From positions 16,097 to 80,096 of the forward strand of contig NZ_AP027146.1 of NCBI RefSeq assembly GCF_027925385.1: 64,000 nt of DNA, written 5' to 3'. The notes below the pieces were generated by a model. That model was not told the DNA's origin and made no database searches. It saw only the letters and a program-made list of their open reading frames with translations. Position numbers and translations under genes: made by a program. Positions 23,262 to 32,723 of the stretch are shown one piece after another (position 1 is the stretch's first letter; each line of letters opens with the position of its first letter). Source of the DNA: Methylocystis iwaonis. Its GTDB lineage: Bacteria > Pseudomonadota > Alphaproteobacteria > Rhizobiales > Beijerinckiaceae.

Positions 23262-24311
23262 GTGGCAGAATTCTGGGAAGACCTCGTCGGGATCAACGAG
23301 ATCGCCGCCATGACCGGTGTCTCGCGACAGGCCGTTGCCAATTGGAGAGTCCGAGCCGCTGATTTTCCGAAGCCAGTTCGCGAGCTGGCTTCGGGCCCAA
23401 TTTTCCGGCGCTCCCAGATTCGCGCCTGGTTAAAGCGCCACAAGAGAAAAGGGAAGCCGATGACCCACGTAATTTCTACGATTAACTTAAAAGGCGGAGT
23501 CGCGAAGACAACGACTACCGTTGCTCTAGCTGAGACGTTCTCTGCGAATATGGGCAAGAAGGTGCTGGTGATCGACCTTGACCCCCAAACCAACGCCACG
23601 CTGATGTTGATTGGCGAGGAGAAATGGTTCGAATTGAACAAAAAGGAACAGACTTTAGCGCGTCTATTTAAGGATGCGATGGACCCCGACAATCGTAAAT
23701 TCAATTTGGAGGGCACGCTTCAGAAGCAAGTATCCGACGTGGGCGCTGCGCGAACCATCGACCTGCTGCCATCGAGCCTCGACCTCATCGACGTCCAGGA
23801 CAAACTCGCCTCGGCCCCCGCGGGGAAATTCTACGCGGCCAATCCGATCGATCTGCTCTGGCGAGCCGTAAAGGGAAAGCTCGATGATTACGACGTCGTC
23901 ATTGTCGATTGCCCTCCTAACCTAGGGATTATCACTTTGAACGGTCTTCGAATCTCCGAAGGCTATATAATTCCCACAATTCCGGACCATCTCTCGACCT
24001 ATGGCATTCCACAGATTACCACGCGCATCAGGGACTTTTCTGAAGCCATCTCCGAAACCATCGAGCCTGTTGGAATCGTTGCGACCAAGTACCAAGCCAA
24101 TTCAACGGTGCATAATAACGTGCTGAAGCAGCTTCGAGAAGATGCCGATCTTCCCGACGTGATGGATACCATTATCCGGCAGGCGAATGCGGTCGCCGCT
24201 GCGGCCGAATTCCAGATGTACTCGCGAACCCTAAAGCAGAAGTACGGAGCAGAGCTGGCGGGTCAGTACGATGACCTCGCCAGAGAGATCTGGTCTGCCC
24301 TGGAGGCGTGA
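23262..24311 (+). CDS. HTH-ParA fusion ATPase
   Basis: 349 aa from GTG 23262. Residues 1-65 are an AlpA/MerR-like helix-turn-helix (VGINEIAAMTGVSRQAVANWRVRAADFPKPV...FRRSQIRAWLKRHKRK). From residue 67 a complete ParA/Soj ATPase follows: LKGGVAKTTTTVALAE (deviant Walker A), VLVIDLDPQTNATL, VVIVDCPPNLGIITLNGL. It overlaps the next gene (GTGA). With no parB beside it and a HEPN gene two positions downstream, this is probably not a partition operon. Confidence 0.85.
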   Translation: MAEFWEDLVGINEIAAMTGVSRQAVANWRVRAADFPKPVRELASGPIFRRSQIRAWLKRHKRKGKPMTHVISTINLKGGVAKTTTTVALAETFSANMGKKVLVIDLDPQTNATLMLIGEEKWFELNKKEQTLARLFKDAMDPDNRKFNLEGTLQKQVSDVGAARTIDLLPSSLDLIDVQDKLASAPAGKFYAANPIDLLWRAVKGKLDDYDVVIVDCPPNLGIITLNGLRISEGYIIPTIPDHLSTYGIPQITTRIRDFSEAISETIEPVGIVATKYQANSTVHNNVLKQLREDADLPDVMDTIIRQANAVAAAAEFQMYSRTLKQKYGAELAGQYDDLAREIWSALEA

Positions 24312-24784
24312 CAATGAATATCCGGAAATTCCTGACGGCGCTCGTCCGTGAAATCGCCGATGAGGCCGAGCACAACCCAAGTTTCCGAGAGAGAATCGAG
24401 CAGGCTCTCAGCGTCGCGCCGCTGGGTGCCGATGTGGCCCATGCTCCCAGGACCGCATCCAAGACGGAAGAACCCAAACGACCTAGCAATCGGCGTGCGC
24501 CGGCTGTTCTAGATCCAGTCCAGCTGGCGCGCCAAGGCGAGGGGGTCTTGCGTAATGCGCTTGGAGAGTTAAACATTGAGCAGCTGCGTGATGTCGTTGC
24601 CGACTATGGGATGGATACCGGCAAGCTCGTGATCAAGTGGCGGACCCCGGATCGCATTATCGATCGCATTGTTGAAGTTTCTCGGCAGCGCGCACTTAAA
24701 GGCAGCGCATTTCGGGACATCGCGCCCGAAGATCCACAGGAGCGACCTTCAGCGCCCGATCTGCCCGAACCACGTGAAGGGTGA
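24308..24784 (+). CDS. Middle protein of the ParA-HEPN operon, unknown
   Basis: 158 aa from GTG 24308 (ATG 24314 also possible). A charged N-terminal helix (REIADEAEHNPSFRERIEQAL) and a Pro/Arg-rich linker lead to a compact C-terminal domain: LGELNIEQLRDVVADYGMDTGKLVIKWRTPDRIIDRIVEVSRQRALKGSAFRD. I recall similar short domains in other accessory genes but cannot name the family. It overlaps the ATPase gene and precedes the HEPN gene by 7 nt, so it is probably a bridge between them. Confidence 0.65.
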   Translation: MTMNIRKFLTALVREIADEAEHNPSFRERIEQALSVAPLGADVAHAPRTASKTEEPKRPSNRRAPAVLDPVQLARQGEGVLRNALGELNIEQLRDVVADYGMDTGKLVIKWRTPDRIIDRIVEVSRQRALKGSAFRDIAPEDPQERPSAPDLPEPREG

Positions 24785-24791
24785 GACGGAA

Positions 24792-25382
24792 ATGACAGCC
24801 GTGATCAACTTCGCGAACTTTCAAATCATGGAGCCAGAGACGAAGGACCTTGTCTTAGAACTTATGCAGAATGCCGACCGGCAGCGGTCCGCGTTCATGT
24901 CATTTGTTAATATTTGGATGGCCTTCAACGGGTGGATGGCGGCGATTACCGAGCGGGAGACCGACGCGGACATGATCCGGGACCTCTCTGTCAACCGTCG
25001 CCTGACCGATGCCTATGCCGGCTTGATGGAAAACTCTCGCGCGTTTCATCGTCTTGTTTATGATTTCTCGGCGATGTGGCCAGTTCTAAATGTCCGAGAC
25101 GTACGGAAAAAACTTGGCCGCGACGCCTTCTGGCGGCTTCATAGCGATGAATTCGCCGCAGCCTGCAGTGCAGCCAATGTCAAGCGCCAGCCCTCGGCGT
25201 GGAATGCCGGCGATAGGCCATCGTGGGAACAATTGTTGCGCACGATCTACCAAGTGCGGTGCAACCTGTTTCATGGCGAAAAGTCGCCGCAGAACGTGCG
25301 CGACCGCCAGCTTATTCTTAAGTCGGATCGCATCTTGCGGACCTTTATAGTCGAGACGGGCTGCTTCGAGTGGCACGCATGA
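24792..25382 (+). CDS. HEPN-like protein with RxxxxH motif (putative RNase toxin)
   Basis: 196 aa from ATG 24792. It is all-helical, with the diagnostic R156-C-N-L-F-H161 (Rx4xH) inside LLRTIYQVRCNLFHGEKSPQNVRDRQLILKSDRIL, the arrangement of HEPN ribonucleases. N-terminal helices (FMSFVNIWMAFNGWMAAITE) resemble the dimerising half of large HEPN proteins. It has no membrane segment. It is last in the ATPase-linker-HEPN operon; the ATPase may control the RNase. The 266 bp after it (25383-25648) show no gene. Confidence 0.75.
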   Translation: MTAVINFANFQIMEPETKDLVLELMQNADRQRSAFMSFVNIWMAFNGWMAAITERETDADMIRDLSVNRRLTDAYAGLMENSRAFHRLVYDFSAMWPVLNVRDVRKKLGRDAFWRLHSDEFAAACSAANVKRQPSAWNAGDRPSWEQLLRTIYQVRCNLFHGEKSPQNVRDRQLILKSDRILRTFIVETGCFEWHA

Positions 25383-25648
25383 CCGCTTCTGTCATAGCGT
25401 CTGGAGGCACAAATCGTTCGCCTCCGCTGGATGGCAGCGACAATCGGCGTGACCGCCCCGCCGATTGTCCTCCTTTAGTGGCGCGCAGCCGCACCCCGCG
25501 CGTCTTTTTTGCAAGGTGCTGACCGGTTGAGGGTGTCTCGCACTCATGGCCACGGGACGCTGGGCCAAGCCAATCTGCACGGAAACAGCTTCGTGTTCAG
25601 CAAACCTGTCTAACACTTCACGGAGCCCAAGCCTTGAAGGCCCGAGAT

Positions 25649-27691
25649 CTAAGCTGCGCTCCAGCCTTTTCGGATTTTCTCCGCAATTGCCATCAATTCC
25701 TTCAGAGCGAATCCAACGTCTTCGCCCGATCCCGAGGAAGCAGAGTGGCTCGCCCGCCTCGCCTCGGCGTTTATCCCCGCGATCGCATCCGAAAGCTCGG
25801 CGCTGATGCCCACAGGGCCCCTCTGTGTGCTCTGGTTCTCTGAGCTTATAGCGGGTCCCGCGCTCGCCAGCGAGGGTAGGATGGAGCCAGACTCACCTTG
25901 CGGTGCCCTCGAGACCAGCGTCGATTTTGAATGAATCTCGAGCCATGCGGAGGGTTCCGTCCACCGCCGCAAACTTGGCGGGTCGCCTCTCGCGGCCCCC
26001 GCTTCATCGACGAGCCGCCGCATTTGGTGATCACGAAAAAAATAGAGCTTCCCAATCTCGAACGGCCGCGCATTGGCGACGAGCAGGATCGACCTATCCC
26101 TCGGCATCCGCGTCAGCTCCTGCGGCCGTCGCAGCGGCGCCGCCATGTGCCCGAGCGACACGCGAGACTGAGACAGGCCTGCTCCCATCATCTTCGTCGT
26201 GTGCGTCGCCGTGTACGTCCCAAGCGCGTCCGAGACATATTTTGCGGTCTCATTGTCGTTGATTGCGACGAAGAGCTTTAGCGCCGCGCCGGCAACAAGC
26301 GTCTCGCGCATCGCCTTGCCGTACGTCTCGTCGAGCTGGGAGATGTTTTGCAGCACGATCGTCATGCGGAAGCCATAGCCAGCGCTGACCGCGATCTTCG
26401 AGGCGAGAGACGACATCCTACCAAGCGCGTAGAATTCATCGAGGAGCAGAAGGACCTGATACGGCTCGTCGGCGCCAGGAAGATTGCGCATCAGCACATC
26501 GTGGATCTGCTGAAACAAGATGCGAATAAGCGGGCGGTAGCTTTCGAGATCGGCAAGCGGCGAGCCGATAAAGATCGACATGCGCTTGCGGCGCAGGTCG
26601 CGGATGTCGAAATCCGACGTTTCGGTCGCGGCGCAGATCAGCGGCGAGTCCCAGGCCGCAAAGGCGTTGTTGACGTTGAACATGACCGAGCCGCGGGTGC
26701 GGTCGGGAATCGCTACGAATTGATTGAAGGCGTCAAGCACCCAGGACGGGACAGAACCGTCATTTTCCGTCCCGGCGATGGCTTTGAGCACATCGGCGAT
26801 GTCGTGCCCAGTCGAGATCACTCGCACGGCGGAGCGAATATGCCGCGCCTTCTCGAAATGGATGCTGGTCATCACATAGCCGAGCAGTGCCGCGACGGTC
26901 TTGCGCGCGGCAAGCGTCCATTCATTCTCGACTGAGCCGGTCGCGACGAGGAAGGTCGCGATATTGGCGCAGTCCGTCGCCATTTCGGGACCGGGCCGCA
27001 CATAGTCGAGCGGATTGTAGCGGTGGGAGGAGGCGGAGCCCGGCGCGAAGACGAAAACACTGTCGCCCTTCGCCGCACGCGCCGCGCCGAAGGATTTCAG
27101 ATTCTCGCTCTTGATGTCGAGCGTCACCATGGAGCCTGGCCAGGCGAGGCCGTTCGGGATAACAAAACTCACGCCCTTGCCGGTGCGGGTCGGGCCGACG
27201 ATCAGCAAGTGCCCGGGGTCGTTCGAGATCAGCGTTTGTCCATTAAGACGGCCGAGGATGATCCCGCTTCTCGCGGCCAGACCCGCACGGCGTGCCTCGG
27301 GGAGCGTTCCGAAGCGCGCGTCGCCATGCAGCGTCGATCTGCGGTTTGCGTAAAGAAAGATCGCTAGGGCGAGGAAGAGCGCGAGCACGACGCCGGCGGC
27401 GAGGGCGCCGTTTTCCAGCGCGAGTTTGGCAACGCGCTCGTCCTGGGCATAGACATAAAAATGCTTGTAGGCGAGCGGAAAGCCATGGTCGAAGGAGATC
27501 GGCGGAAACTGCTCGAGGTCGAAGCGGGGATTTTCCGTCGTGACCCTCTTGAGAAGCGCCCATTTCTGCGCAGGCCTGGAGAAGCCGGAGCGAAAGCCGG
27601 TCACGATCGCATAGGGCACGGCCCAAAGCAGCGCCGCGGCAATGAAAACAAACAGCCCGATAACCAGCCGCTCGAGATGTTCCCGCATCAT
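25649..27691 (-). CDS. virD4: VirD4/TraG-family type IV coupling protein
   Basis: 680 aa. Two N-terminal membrane segments (about 9-33 and 95-115) precede a RecA-like ATPase with Walker A GPTRTGKG (166-173) and Walker B LLLLDEFYALG (about 400). It recruits the relaxase-DNA complex to the secretion channel. It is last in the virB operon, starting 14 nt after the virB11 stop. A C-terminal tail of about 100 Ser/Ala-rich residues may bind substrate. The relaxase gene lies 7.8 kb away on the other strand, the two separated by the defence-type cargo. Confidence 0.92.
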   Translation of the reverse strand: MMREHLERLVIGLFVFIAAALLWAVPYAIVTGFRSGFSRPAQKWALLKRVTTENPRFDLEQFPPISFDHGFPLAYKHFYVYAQDERVAKLALENGALAAGVVLALFLALAIFLYANRRSTLHGDARFGTLPEARRAGLAARSGIILGRLNGQTLISNDPGHLLIVGPTRTGKGVSFVIPNGLAWPGSMVTLDIKSENLKSFGAARAAKGDSVFVFAPGSASSHRYNPLDYVRPGPEMATDCANIATFLVATGSVENEWTLAARKTVAALLGYVMTSIHFEKARHIRSAVRVISTGHDIADVLKAIAGTENDGSVPSWVLDAFNQFVAIPDRTRGSVMFNVNNAFAAWDSPLICAATETSDFDIRDLRRKRMSIFIGSPLADLESYRPLIRILFQQIHDVLMRNLPGADEPYQVLLLLDEFYALGRMSSLASKIAVSAGYGFRMTIVLQNISQLDETYGKAMRETLVAGAALKLFVAINDNETAKYVSDALGTYTATHTTKMMGAGLSQSRVSLGHMAAPLRRPQELTRMPRDRSILLVANARPFEIGKLYFFRDHQMRRLVDEAGAARGDPPSLRRWTEPSAWLEIHSKSTLVSRAPQGESGSILPSLASAGPAISSENQSTQRGPVGISAELSDAIAGINAEARRASHSASSGSGEDVGFALKELMAIAEKIRKGWSAA

Positions 27692-27705
27692 CGGCGCTCG
27701 ACCTT

Positions 27706-28755
27706 TCAGCGCGCCCGCGCCGCGGCGCCCTGCTTCCAGGCCGCCATGCGCGAGAAATAGACCTCAGACGTTCCGCGCCAGCCGCCCAGCCGGCTTTGTT
27801 GGACCACGATTGGCAGGACCGTCTTCACATAGGCGATGATCTCGTCCTTGCGCAGGCCGAGTCCGCTCTGCATGACCATCAGCGCGAGCTGCTCGAACGC
27901 GCCCGCGGCGCTGTCGGCGTGAATCGTTGTGATCGAGCCGGGATGGCCGGTGTTGATCGCCCGCAGGAAGGAATAGGCCTCCGACCCCCGGATTTCGCCA
28001 AGGAAAATCCGGTCCGGGCGCAGGCGCATGGCCGCTTGGAGCAGGCTCTCAATCGTGACCCGCGCCTGGCCCTGGTCGCCCTTGGAGGCGACGAGCGGCA
28101 GGAAGTTTTTTTGCAGCGGCCTTACCTCGCGCGTGTCTTCGATCGTGACGATCCGCTCCTCGAGGGCCACCTCCTTTAAAATAGCGTTGAGGAAAGTGGT
28201 CTTACCTGACGAGGTTCCGCCGGAAAGCAAGATGGAATAGCGATTGCAGACAGCGAGCCGGATGAAGGCCTCGATCCGCCCCGCGTCCAAATGCTCGCAG
28301 AGCTCGCTATCAATCTCAGACAACTCGTTGCCGACCGAGACCTTGACTCGCTCAAACGAGCCCATGCGGCGGTAGTCTTCCAGCATGAGCTCCTTGATGA
28401 CCTGCTTGCGGATTGCGAAGGCTCCGCCGTTCGTCGTCGCCGGCGGCAGCACCCCCTGAAAGCGTTCGCCGGTGGCGAGCGCAGCCGAGAGCAGCGGGTG
28501 CTCGCTATTAACGCTCTGGTTCGAAAAGCCCGCGACGCGCTCGCAGAGATGCCGAATCCAGTCACTCGTGACCGCAGGCGCCTCGATCCGCCGCATCGAC
28601 GACTCCCCCATGACCTCGACGAAAAGCTCGCCCGGGCCATTGGCGACGATTTCGACAACGGTATCGTCGTTCAGCCATTGCCGCAGCGGCCCGAGCGCGT
28701 CCTCGAGAAAGACTGTGTGGGCGTCGGCGTCCCTATCGACGAGCCTTGGCTTCAC
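27706..28755 (-). CDS. virB11: VirB11 secretion ATPase
   Basis: 349 aa. GGTSSGKT (179-186) and LRPDRIFLGEIRGSEAYSFLRAINTGHPGSITTIHAD (Walker B, Asp/His boxes) are the VirB11/GspE signatures. It forms a cytoplasmic hexamer that powers pilus assembly and substrate transfer with VirB4. Its start overlaps the end of virB10 by 23 nt. Confidence 0.95.
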   Translation of the reverse strand: MKPRLVDRDADAHTVFLEDALGPLRQWLNDDTVVEIVANGPGELFVEVMGESSMRRIEAPAVTSDWIRHLCERVAGFSNQSVNSEHPLLSAALATGERFQGVLPPATTNGGAFAIRKQVIKELMLEDYRRMGSFERVKVSVGNELSEIDSELCEHLDAGRIEAFIRLAVCNRYSILLSGGTSSGKTTFLNAILKEVALEERIVTIEDTREVRPLQKNFLPLVASKGDQGQARVTIESLLQAAMRLRPDRIFLGEIRGSEAYSFLRAINTGHPGSITTIHADSAAGAFEQLALMVMQSGLGLRKDEIIAYVKTVLPIVVQQSRLGGWRGTSEVYFSRMAAWKQGAAARAR

Positions 28756-30034
28756 GGCGCAGCTCCCTCAGTTCCTCTTTGACGGGGTCGGGATAAAATA
28801 GGGAGAAGTCGAGATCCTTCTTGATGAAGACGACGATGCGCGCGCCCTGGTCGACGTAAACGGTGGGCGGGATGTTGATCGAATCCCGCAGCGCCTCTTG
28901 CGAGAGCCGGGTCAAGGATTGCGAAACCTGCTGCGCGCCGATCTGCCGGGCGTTGATCAAATTTTGATTGGGCAAAGTCGTGATTGCCGTGAGCTGACCG
29001 GTGAAGGGATCGAGCGCATATTGGCTTTGTTGCTGGTAGCTGTTGACGTTCTGGCCAAGCGTCGCGACGAATTGCGAGACGCCGCCGATGACGCTGAGCG
29101 CGACTGCCGCCCCGAAACGCTCGACATAGTGATTGTCGAGGAAGCCGGAGTTCCCGGCCCGGCCGAGATCGTCGGTCCCCGGCGAACCCAGCTGAACGGA
29201 GACGCCGTCGGGGCGCAACAGCCGCGTCCAGACCACGAAAACCCTCGTCTGCCCGCGGGCGAGCCCGGAGCGATATTCGCCGATCAAGGTTGATCCCGAG
29301 GGGATGAGCACGCGCCGACCGTCGAAGGACCAGGCGTCTTCGCGGGTGATCGCTTTCACGGAGCCCGGAAGGTCGCTCTGGATCGCGGTCAGCAGCTCGC
29401 CGCGCACCATCGTGCCTTGCGGCACGAGGGCGTCGATCCGGTCGTTTTTCGTCGCGATGGATCGCTCGACGCCGGCGGAGCCGGCGCGGGCGAGAAAGCG
29501 CCGGTTAGGGTCATCATCGGCCGTTTCCGAGGTCCCACCCGGGGTCCTCTCATCGTTCCCTGCCGCCGCGCCGAGCGCGCCATCGGCGACGAGCTGGGGC
29601 GCCCGCAGCCGCTCCCAGCGCCGCCGCTCCTCTTCGGCGGCGAGACGCCGGGCCTCGACGTCGTCGACTTTCGGTTCGCTCTCCGTCTCGAAGGCCGGCG
29701 GCGCGACAAGAGGCGTGGGCGGGGCGACCGGCGGCGGGGGGACCTCGGCGGCTGGGGGCGGCGGAGGGGCCGTCATCTTGCCGAGATCCAGATTCGGGCG
29801 CTGGTCGATCGCCGGCGCCGGAAAAGCGGTGGTGTGGAATTCCTCTTTCTCCGGCGCGGTCATCGGCCGCGTCTCCTTATGCTGGGAGGCGTAAACCATC
29901 CAGCCGACGAAGAGCGCTGCGGCGCTGGGGACGCCGATCTTGATGAAATTTCCCATGACGTGTGACGAGCGCTGGACCGAGCTTCTTGCCGCATCTTCGA
30001 GCTCGAGCGAACGATAATGTTCGGGCGACGGCAT
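28733..30034 (-). CDS. virB10: VirB10 channel scaffold protein
   Basis: 433 aa. A short cytoplasmic N-terminus, a membrane helix (about 33-48, FIKIGVPSAAALFVGWMVYA), a long proline-rich periplasmic linker (PPPPPAAEVPPPPVAPP region) and the C-terminal beta-barrel domain (RRVLIPSGSTLIGEYRSG...TRLLRPDGVSVQLGSPGTD). It spans both membranes and links the channel to the ATPases. Confidence 0.93.
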   Translation of the reverse strand: MPSPEHYRSLELEDAARSSVQRSSHVMGNFIKIGVPSAAALFVGWMVYASQHKETRPMTAPEKEEFHTTAFPAPAIDQRPNLDLGKMTAPPPPPAAEVPPPPVAPPTPLVAPPAFETESEPKVDDVEARRLAAEEERRRWERLRAPQLVADGALGAAAGNDERTPGGTSETADDDPNRRFLARAGSAGVERSIATKNDRIDALVPQGTMVRGELLTAIQSDLPGSVKAITREDAWSFDGRRVLIPSGSTLIGEYRSGLARGQTRVFVVWTRLLRPDGVSVQLGSPGTDDLGRAGNSGFLDNHYVERFGAAVALSVIGGVSQFVATLGQNVNSYQQQSQYALDPFTGQLTAITTLPNQNLINARQIGAQQVSQSLTRLSQEALRDSINIPPTVYVDQGARIVVFIKKDLDFSLFYPDPVKEELRELRREAKARR

Positions 30035-30043
30035 GTTCGCTCC

Positions 30044-30862
30044 TTACCAAAATTGAAAGCCGTTCGAGCCCACGCGCTCCGGCGCATAGGGCTCGAGGCC
30101 GTCAGGCTCATGGAGATTGTTCAGCCGCCGATTGAAGACGCAGGTCGCTTCCGCGCCGTTGCGCAGCGTCCACTGGAAATTGACCTTGTCGACGATGACG
30201 TAGGGACCCTCTTTATGGAAATTGACGACGCTCTCCTTGCGGTCGTGATCGACAACGAAGATCGCCGGCGTCTCCTGATCTGCGGCGAAGCGAAACCAGG
30301 TTTTGACGCCATCGTCGAAGACCGCGGTCGGCTTTGAGAGCGAGGAGCCCTTATAGGCGTAATCGCTGTTGGCGTTGGCGACGTTGAAATTCTTCGTATT
30401 GGGATAGCTTGCGCGCTCCTTGGCGAGCGCGATGAGCCTGGCGTCGGCCTCGTCCTCAGGGAAGCGGAAGCGCACCTTGAACACTTGCGCCCTTCCCTGC
30501 CGGAAATCGGCGCGCAGAAGGAACGAATAGATGCGCTTCGACGTGACCACGTTCAAATTGGAAAAGGCGTTCTTCTCGACCGGCTTCACGAAGATGATGT
30601 TGCCGCGCTTGTTGGGCTCGACCTTCCAGGCGACAGAGTCGCCGAGCGCCAATGTCTCGATCTTCTCGTCCTCGCCCAGCACAATCATTGTGGAGACGCC
30701 ATAGGAGCCGTTGATGGCGACGACCTCGTCGGGGCGGAAACTGACCTCCCGCACCCGAGCGTCGTAGCGGCCCGCCCAAGGCGACTCCTCAGCCTGCGCG
30801 AGGCTCGGAGCGCCGGTCGCGAGCAGACCGAGAAGGAGGGGGAAGCCAAGATGCCAGGTCAT
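30044..30862 (-). CDS. virB9: VirB9 outer-membrane complex protein
   Basis: 272 aa with a signal peptide (LGFPLLLGLLATGAPSLAQA). VirB9/CagX signatures: YDARVREVSFRPDEVVAINGSYGVSTMIVLGEDEKIETLALGD, then NLNVVTSKRIYSFLLR and a C-terminal NGAEATCVFNRRLNNLHEPDGL. It forms the outer-membrane core with VirB7 and VirB10. The start overlaps the virB8 stop (ATGA). Confidence 0.93.
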   Translation of the reverse strand: MTWHLGFPLLLGLLATGAPSLAQAEESPWAGRYDARVREVSFRPDEVVAINGSYGVSTMIVLGEDEKIETLALGDSVAWKVEPNKRGNIIFVKPVEKNAFSNLNVVTSKRIYSFLLRADFRQGRAQVFKVRFRFPEDEADARLIALAKERASYPNTKNFNVANANSDYAYKGSSLSKPTAVFDDGVKTWFRFAADQETPAIFVVDHDRKESVVNFHKEGPYVIVDKVNFQWTLRNGAEATCVFNRRLNNLHEPDGLEPYAPERVGSNGFQFW

Positions 30863-31635
30863 TTCTCGGCTCCCGTCGCGGTCGGGACCGTTTCCTGGTC
30901 GCGGCGGTATTCGGTCGTCTGGAAGCCGAGCGGATTGTCGAAGCGCATCTGGTTCGACATGGGCGCGCCGGAATAGCGAAAACGCACCAGCGCCACCCAG
31001 TCGCGATGGACGGTGTTGGAGGCGGATTTTTCATCCGTGCCAAAGCGCACCAGCGCCGTGCGCTGGTTTGGGAACGTCACCGATTTGACCGAGACGGCGA
31101 CTTCCGTGGTGGCGCCGAAGGTTTTGACCGGGTTCTTCGGATTGGCCGGGCTGAAAATCTCGGTGAGATCGCGGGCGGCGTCGCCGGTCGAGAGCAGCTG
31201 CGCGAGATCAAAATTGTCCTTGAGCGCCTTGGGATCGTAAGTCTCGCGCGCCTTCACATAGCGCACGACGTTGAACATGGTGACGGCTTCGTCTTGGCTG
31301 AGCGCTCCCTGCGCCATCGGCCGCTTGACCTCGACGAAGCCTGAGGATTTGTCGACGACGATCATATAAGGCTCAAAGGTCTTGAGCGGCGCGAGGCTTG
31401 CGAGCGAGACGATCGCGCCAAGCGCGATGACGGTCATCACGGCGGCGATGATCCAGGCGATCGAGAGCGACGCATTTTTCCAGAGCGTCCGGTCCTCTTC
31501 CCAGGTCCCGCCCTCCTGGTAGTAGCGCGCGCCCTCCCCTGTCGCGGGGGCTCCAGGGCCCGGCGCAATGGGGGCGAACTCTTCTCGCAGGACCCTGCGG
31601 GGGAGGCGGCGAAACGGCAATTCCCACATCATCAA
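30859..31635 (-). CDS. virB8: VirB8 inner-membrane assembly factor
   Basis: 258 aa. One membrane helix (about 55-75, SIAWIIAAVMTVIALGAIVSLASL) follows a 50-residue cytoplasmic part; the NTF2-like periplasmic domain contains VVRYVKARETYDPKALKDNFDLAQLLST and ALVRFGTDEKSASNTVHRDWVALVRFRY. It nucleates channel assembly. It starts inside the virB6 stop (ATGA). Confidence 0.93.
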   Translation of the reverse strand: MMMWELPFRRLPRRVLREEFAPIAPGPGAPATGEGARYYQEGGTWEEDRTLWKNASLSIAWIIAAVMTVIALGAIVSLASLAPLKTFEPYMIVVDKSSGFVEVKRPMAQGALSQDEAVTMFNVVRYVKARETYDPKALKDNFDLAQLLSTGDAARDLTEIFSPANPKNPVKTFGATTEVAVSVKSVTFPNQRTALVRFGTDEKSASNTVHRDWVALVRFRYSGAPMSNQMRFDNPLGFQTTEYRRDQETVPTATGAEK

Positions 31636-32723
31636 ATCTGGTCCATTTTCTTGGCGAGCACATCGGCGGCGCGTTGGCCATAGATGCGCTCATAGCGGGC
31701 GCGCGTGACGCGATCCTGCAGCGACCGATCGACGCCGAAGCGTGCGCCGTAGCCGAAAGGCACGCGGGCGCGATAGGCGTTTGAGGCGACCATCGCGCCG
31801 TTCGCGGTGACCGAGCGCCAGAGCCCGCCGATCGTCGTCGCATAGAGCGGAATGCCGCCGGCGATCGCCGCGGCCATGCCGGGGAGCTGGCTCAAGAGGA
31901 AAAGGCCGGTGAGGCCGACGAGAAAGAACGGCGCGAGCGCGCCCCAATCGACCTGGCCGCTGTTGATGGCGGCGCCAAGACCCGCGAAGATCGGCTGCGT
32001 GACGGTGAGGTAGAAGGCGAGAAAGGCGTAAACCAGCACCTGCAGCATCGCATACAGGACCGCCGCGGAGAGCCAACCGGAGAAAAAGCGCGAGGAGGCG
32101 TCGAAAAGCAGCAGCAGGATCATCAAGGGCGCGATGCCGAGGATCAGCCACAGAAAGACCTTCGAGAGAATGATCGTGAAGGTGGCGACCGCCAGAAACA
32201 GCGCGATGATGATCACGCAGGCAAGGCCGACGAGGGCCGAGGCGAAGGATTGCAGGCTGAACGCGAAATGCAGCTGGAAACCTTGCGCAACCTGGTTCCA
32301 GATCGCTTCCAGCGCCGAGACGACGGCGTTTGGCGAGGTGTAAGCATTATTGTTGCCGACGCTGAGCAGCCGATTGCCGATCGCAGCTGGTCCGTCATTG
32401 AAGAGTGTATAGGCAAAACTCGTGAAGTCGCTCCAGGAGGTCGCGAGCGCATAGATCACGAAGGCCCTAAACAGCCGAAAGGCGGCGTCGGTCGCCGTTC
32501 CCGTAGCGGTTCCGGCCCAAACGCCAAATCCCCAGAAGATCACATAGGCGATGAGGAGGAGCGAGGCGATCGAAGCCCCTGCCCCGCCCGCCGTCACATC
32601 CCGAGCAAGCTCCTGAAAGGCGCCCTGAACATAGGTGCAGCCGGTCTGGTCGACGCCAGAAAGGATCTGCGGGATGATTCCGGACCCGTAATTCTGCGTC
32701 GGGCAGTTCTGCAGCACGGTCAC
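31632..32723 (-). CDS. virB6: VirB6 polytopic channel protein
   Basis: 363 aa from GTG 32723; a longer reading reaches into the lipoprotein gene and is rejected, since VTVLQNCPTQNYG is the natural start and GTGA overlaps the lipoprotein stop. Six to seven hydrophobic segments of the TrbL/VirB6 type (IASLLLIAYVIFWGFGVWAG, LACVIIIALFLAVATFTIIL, FLWLILGIAPLMILLLLF). It conducts the substrate through the inner membrane. Confidence 0.88.
   Translation of the reverse strand: MTVLQNCPTQNYGSGIIPQILSGVDQTGCTYVQGAFQELARDVTAGGAGASIASLLLIAYVIFWGFGVWAGTATGTATDAAFRLFRAFVIYALATSWSDFTSFAYTLFNDGPAAIGNRLLSVGNNNAYTSPNAVVSALEAIWNQVAQGFQLHFAFSLQSFASALVGLACVIIIALFLAVATFTIILSKVFLWLILGIAPLMILLLLFDASSRFFSGWLSAAVLYAMLQVLVYAFLAFYLTVTQPIFAGLGAAINSGQVDWGALAPFFLVGLTGLFLLSQLPGMAAAIAGGIPLYATTIGGLWRSVTANGAMVASNAYRARVPFGYGARFGVDRSLQDRVTRARYERIYGQRAADVLAKKMDQI

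Noticed and set aside
23262..24311. HTH-ParA gene as a third partition system
   Set aside because: No parB, no palindromic centromere and a HEPN gene in the same operon argue against partition.
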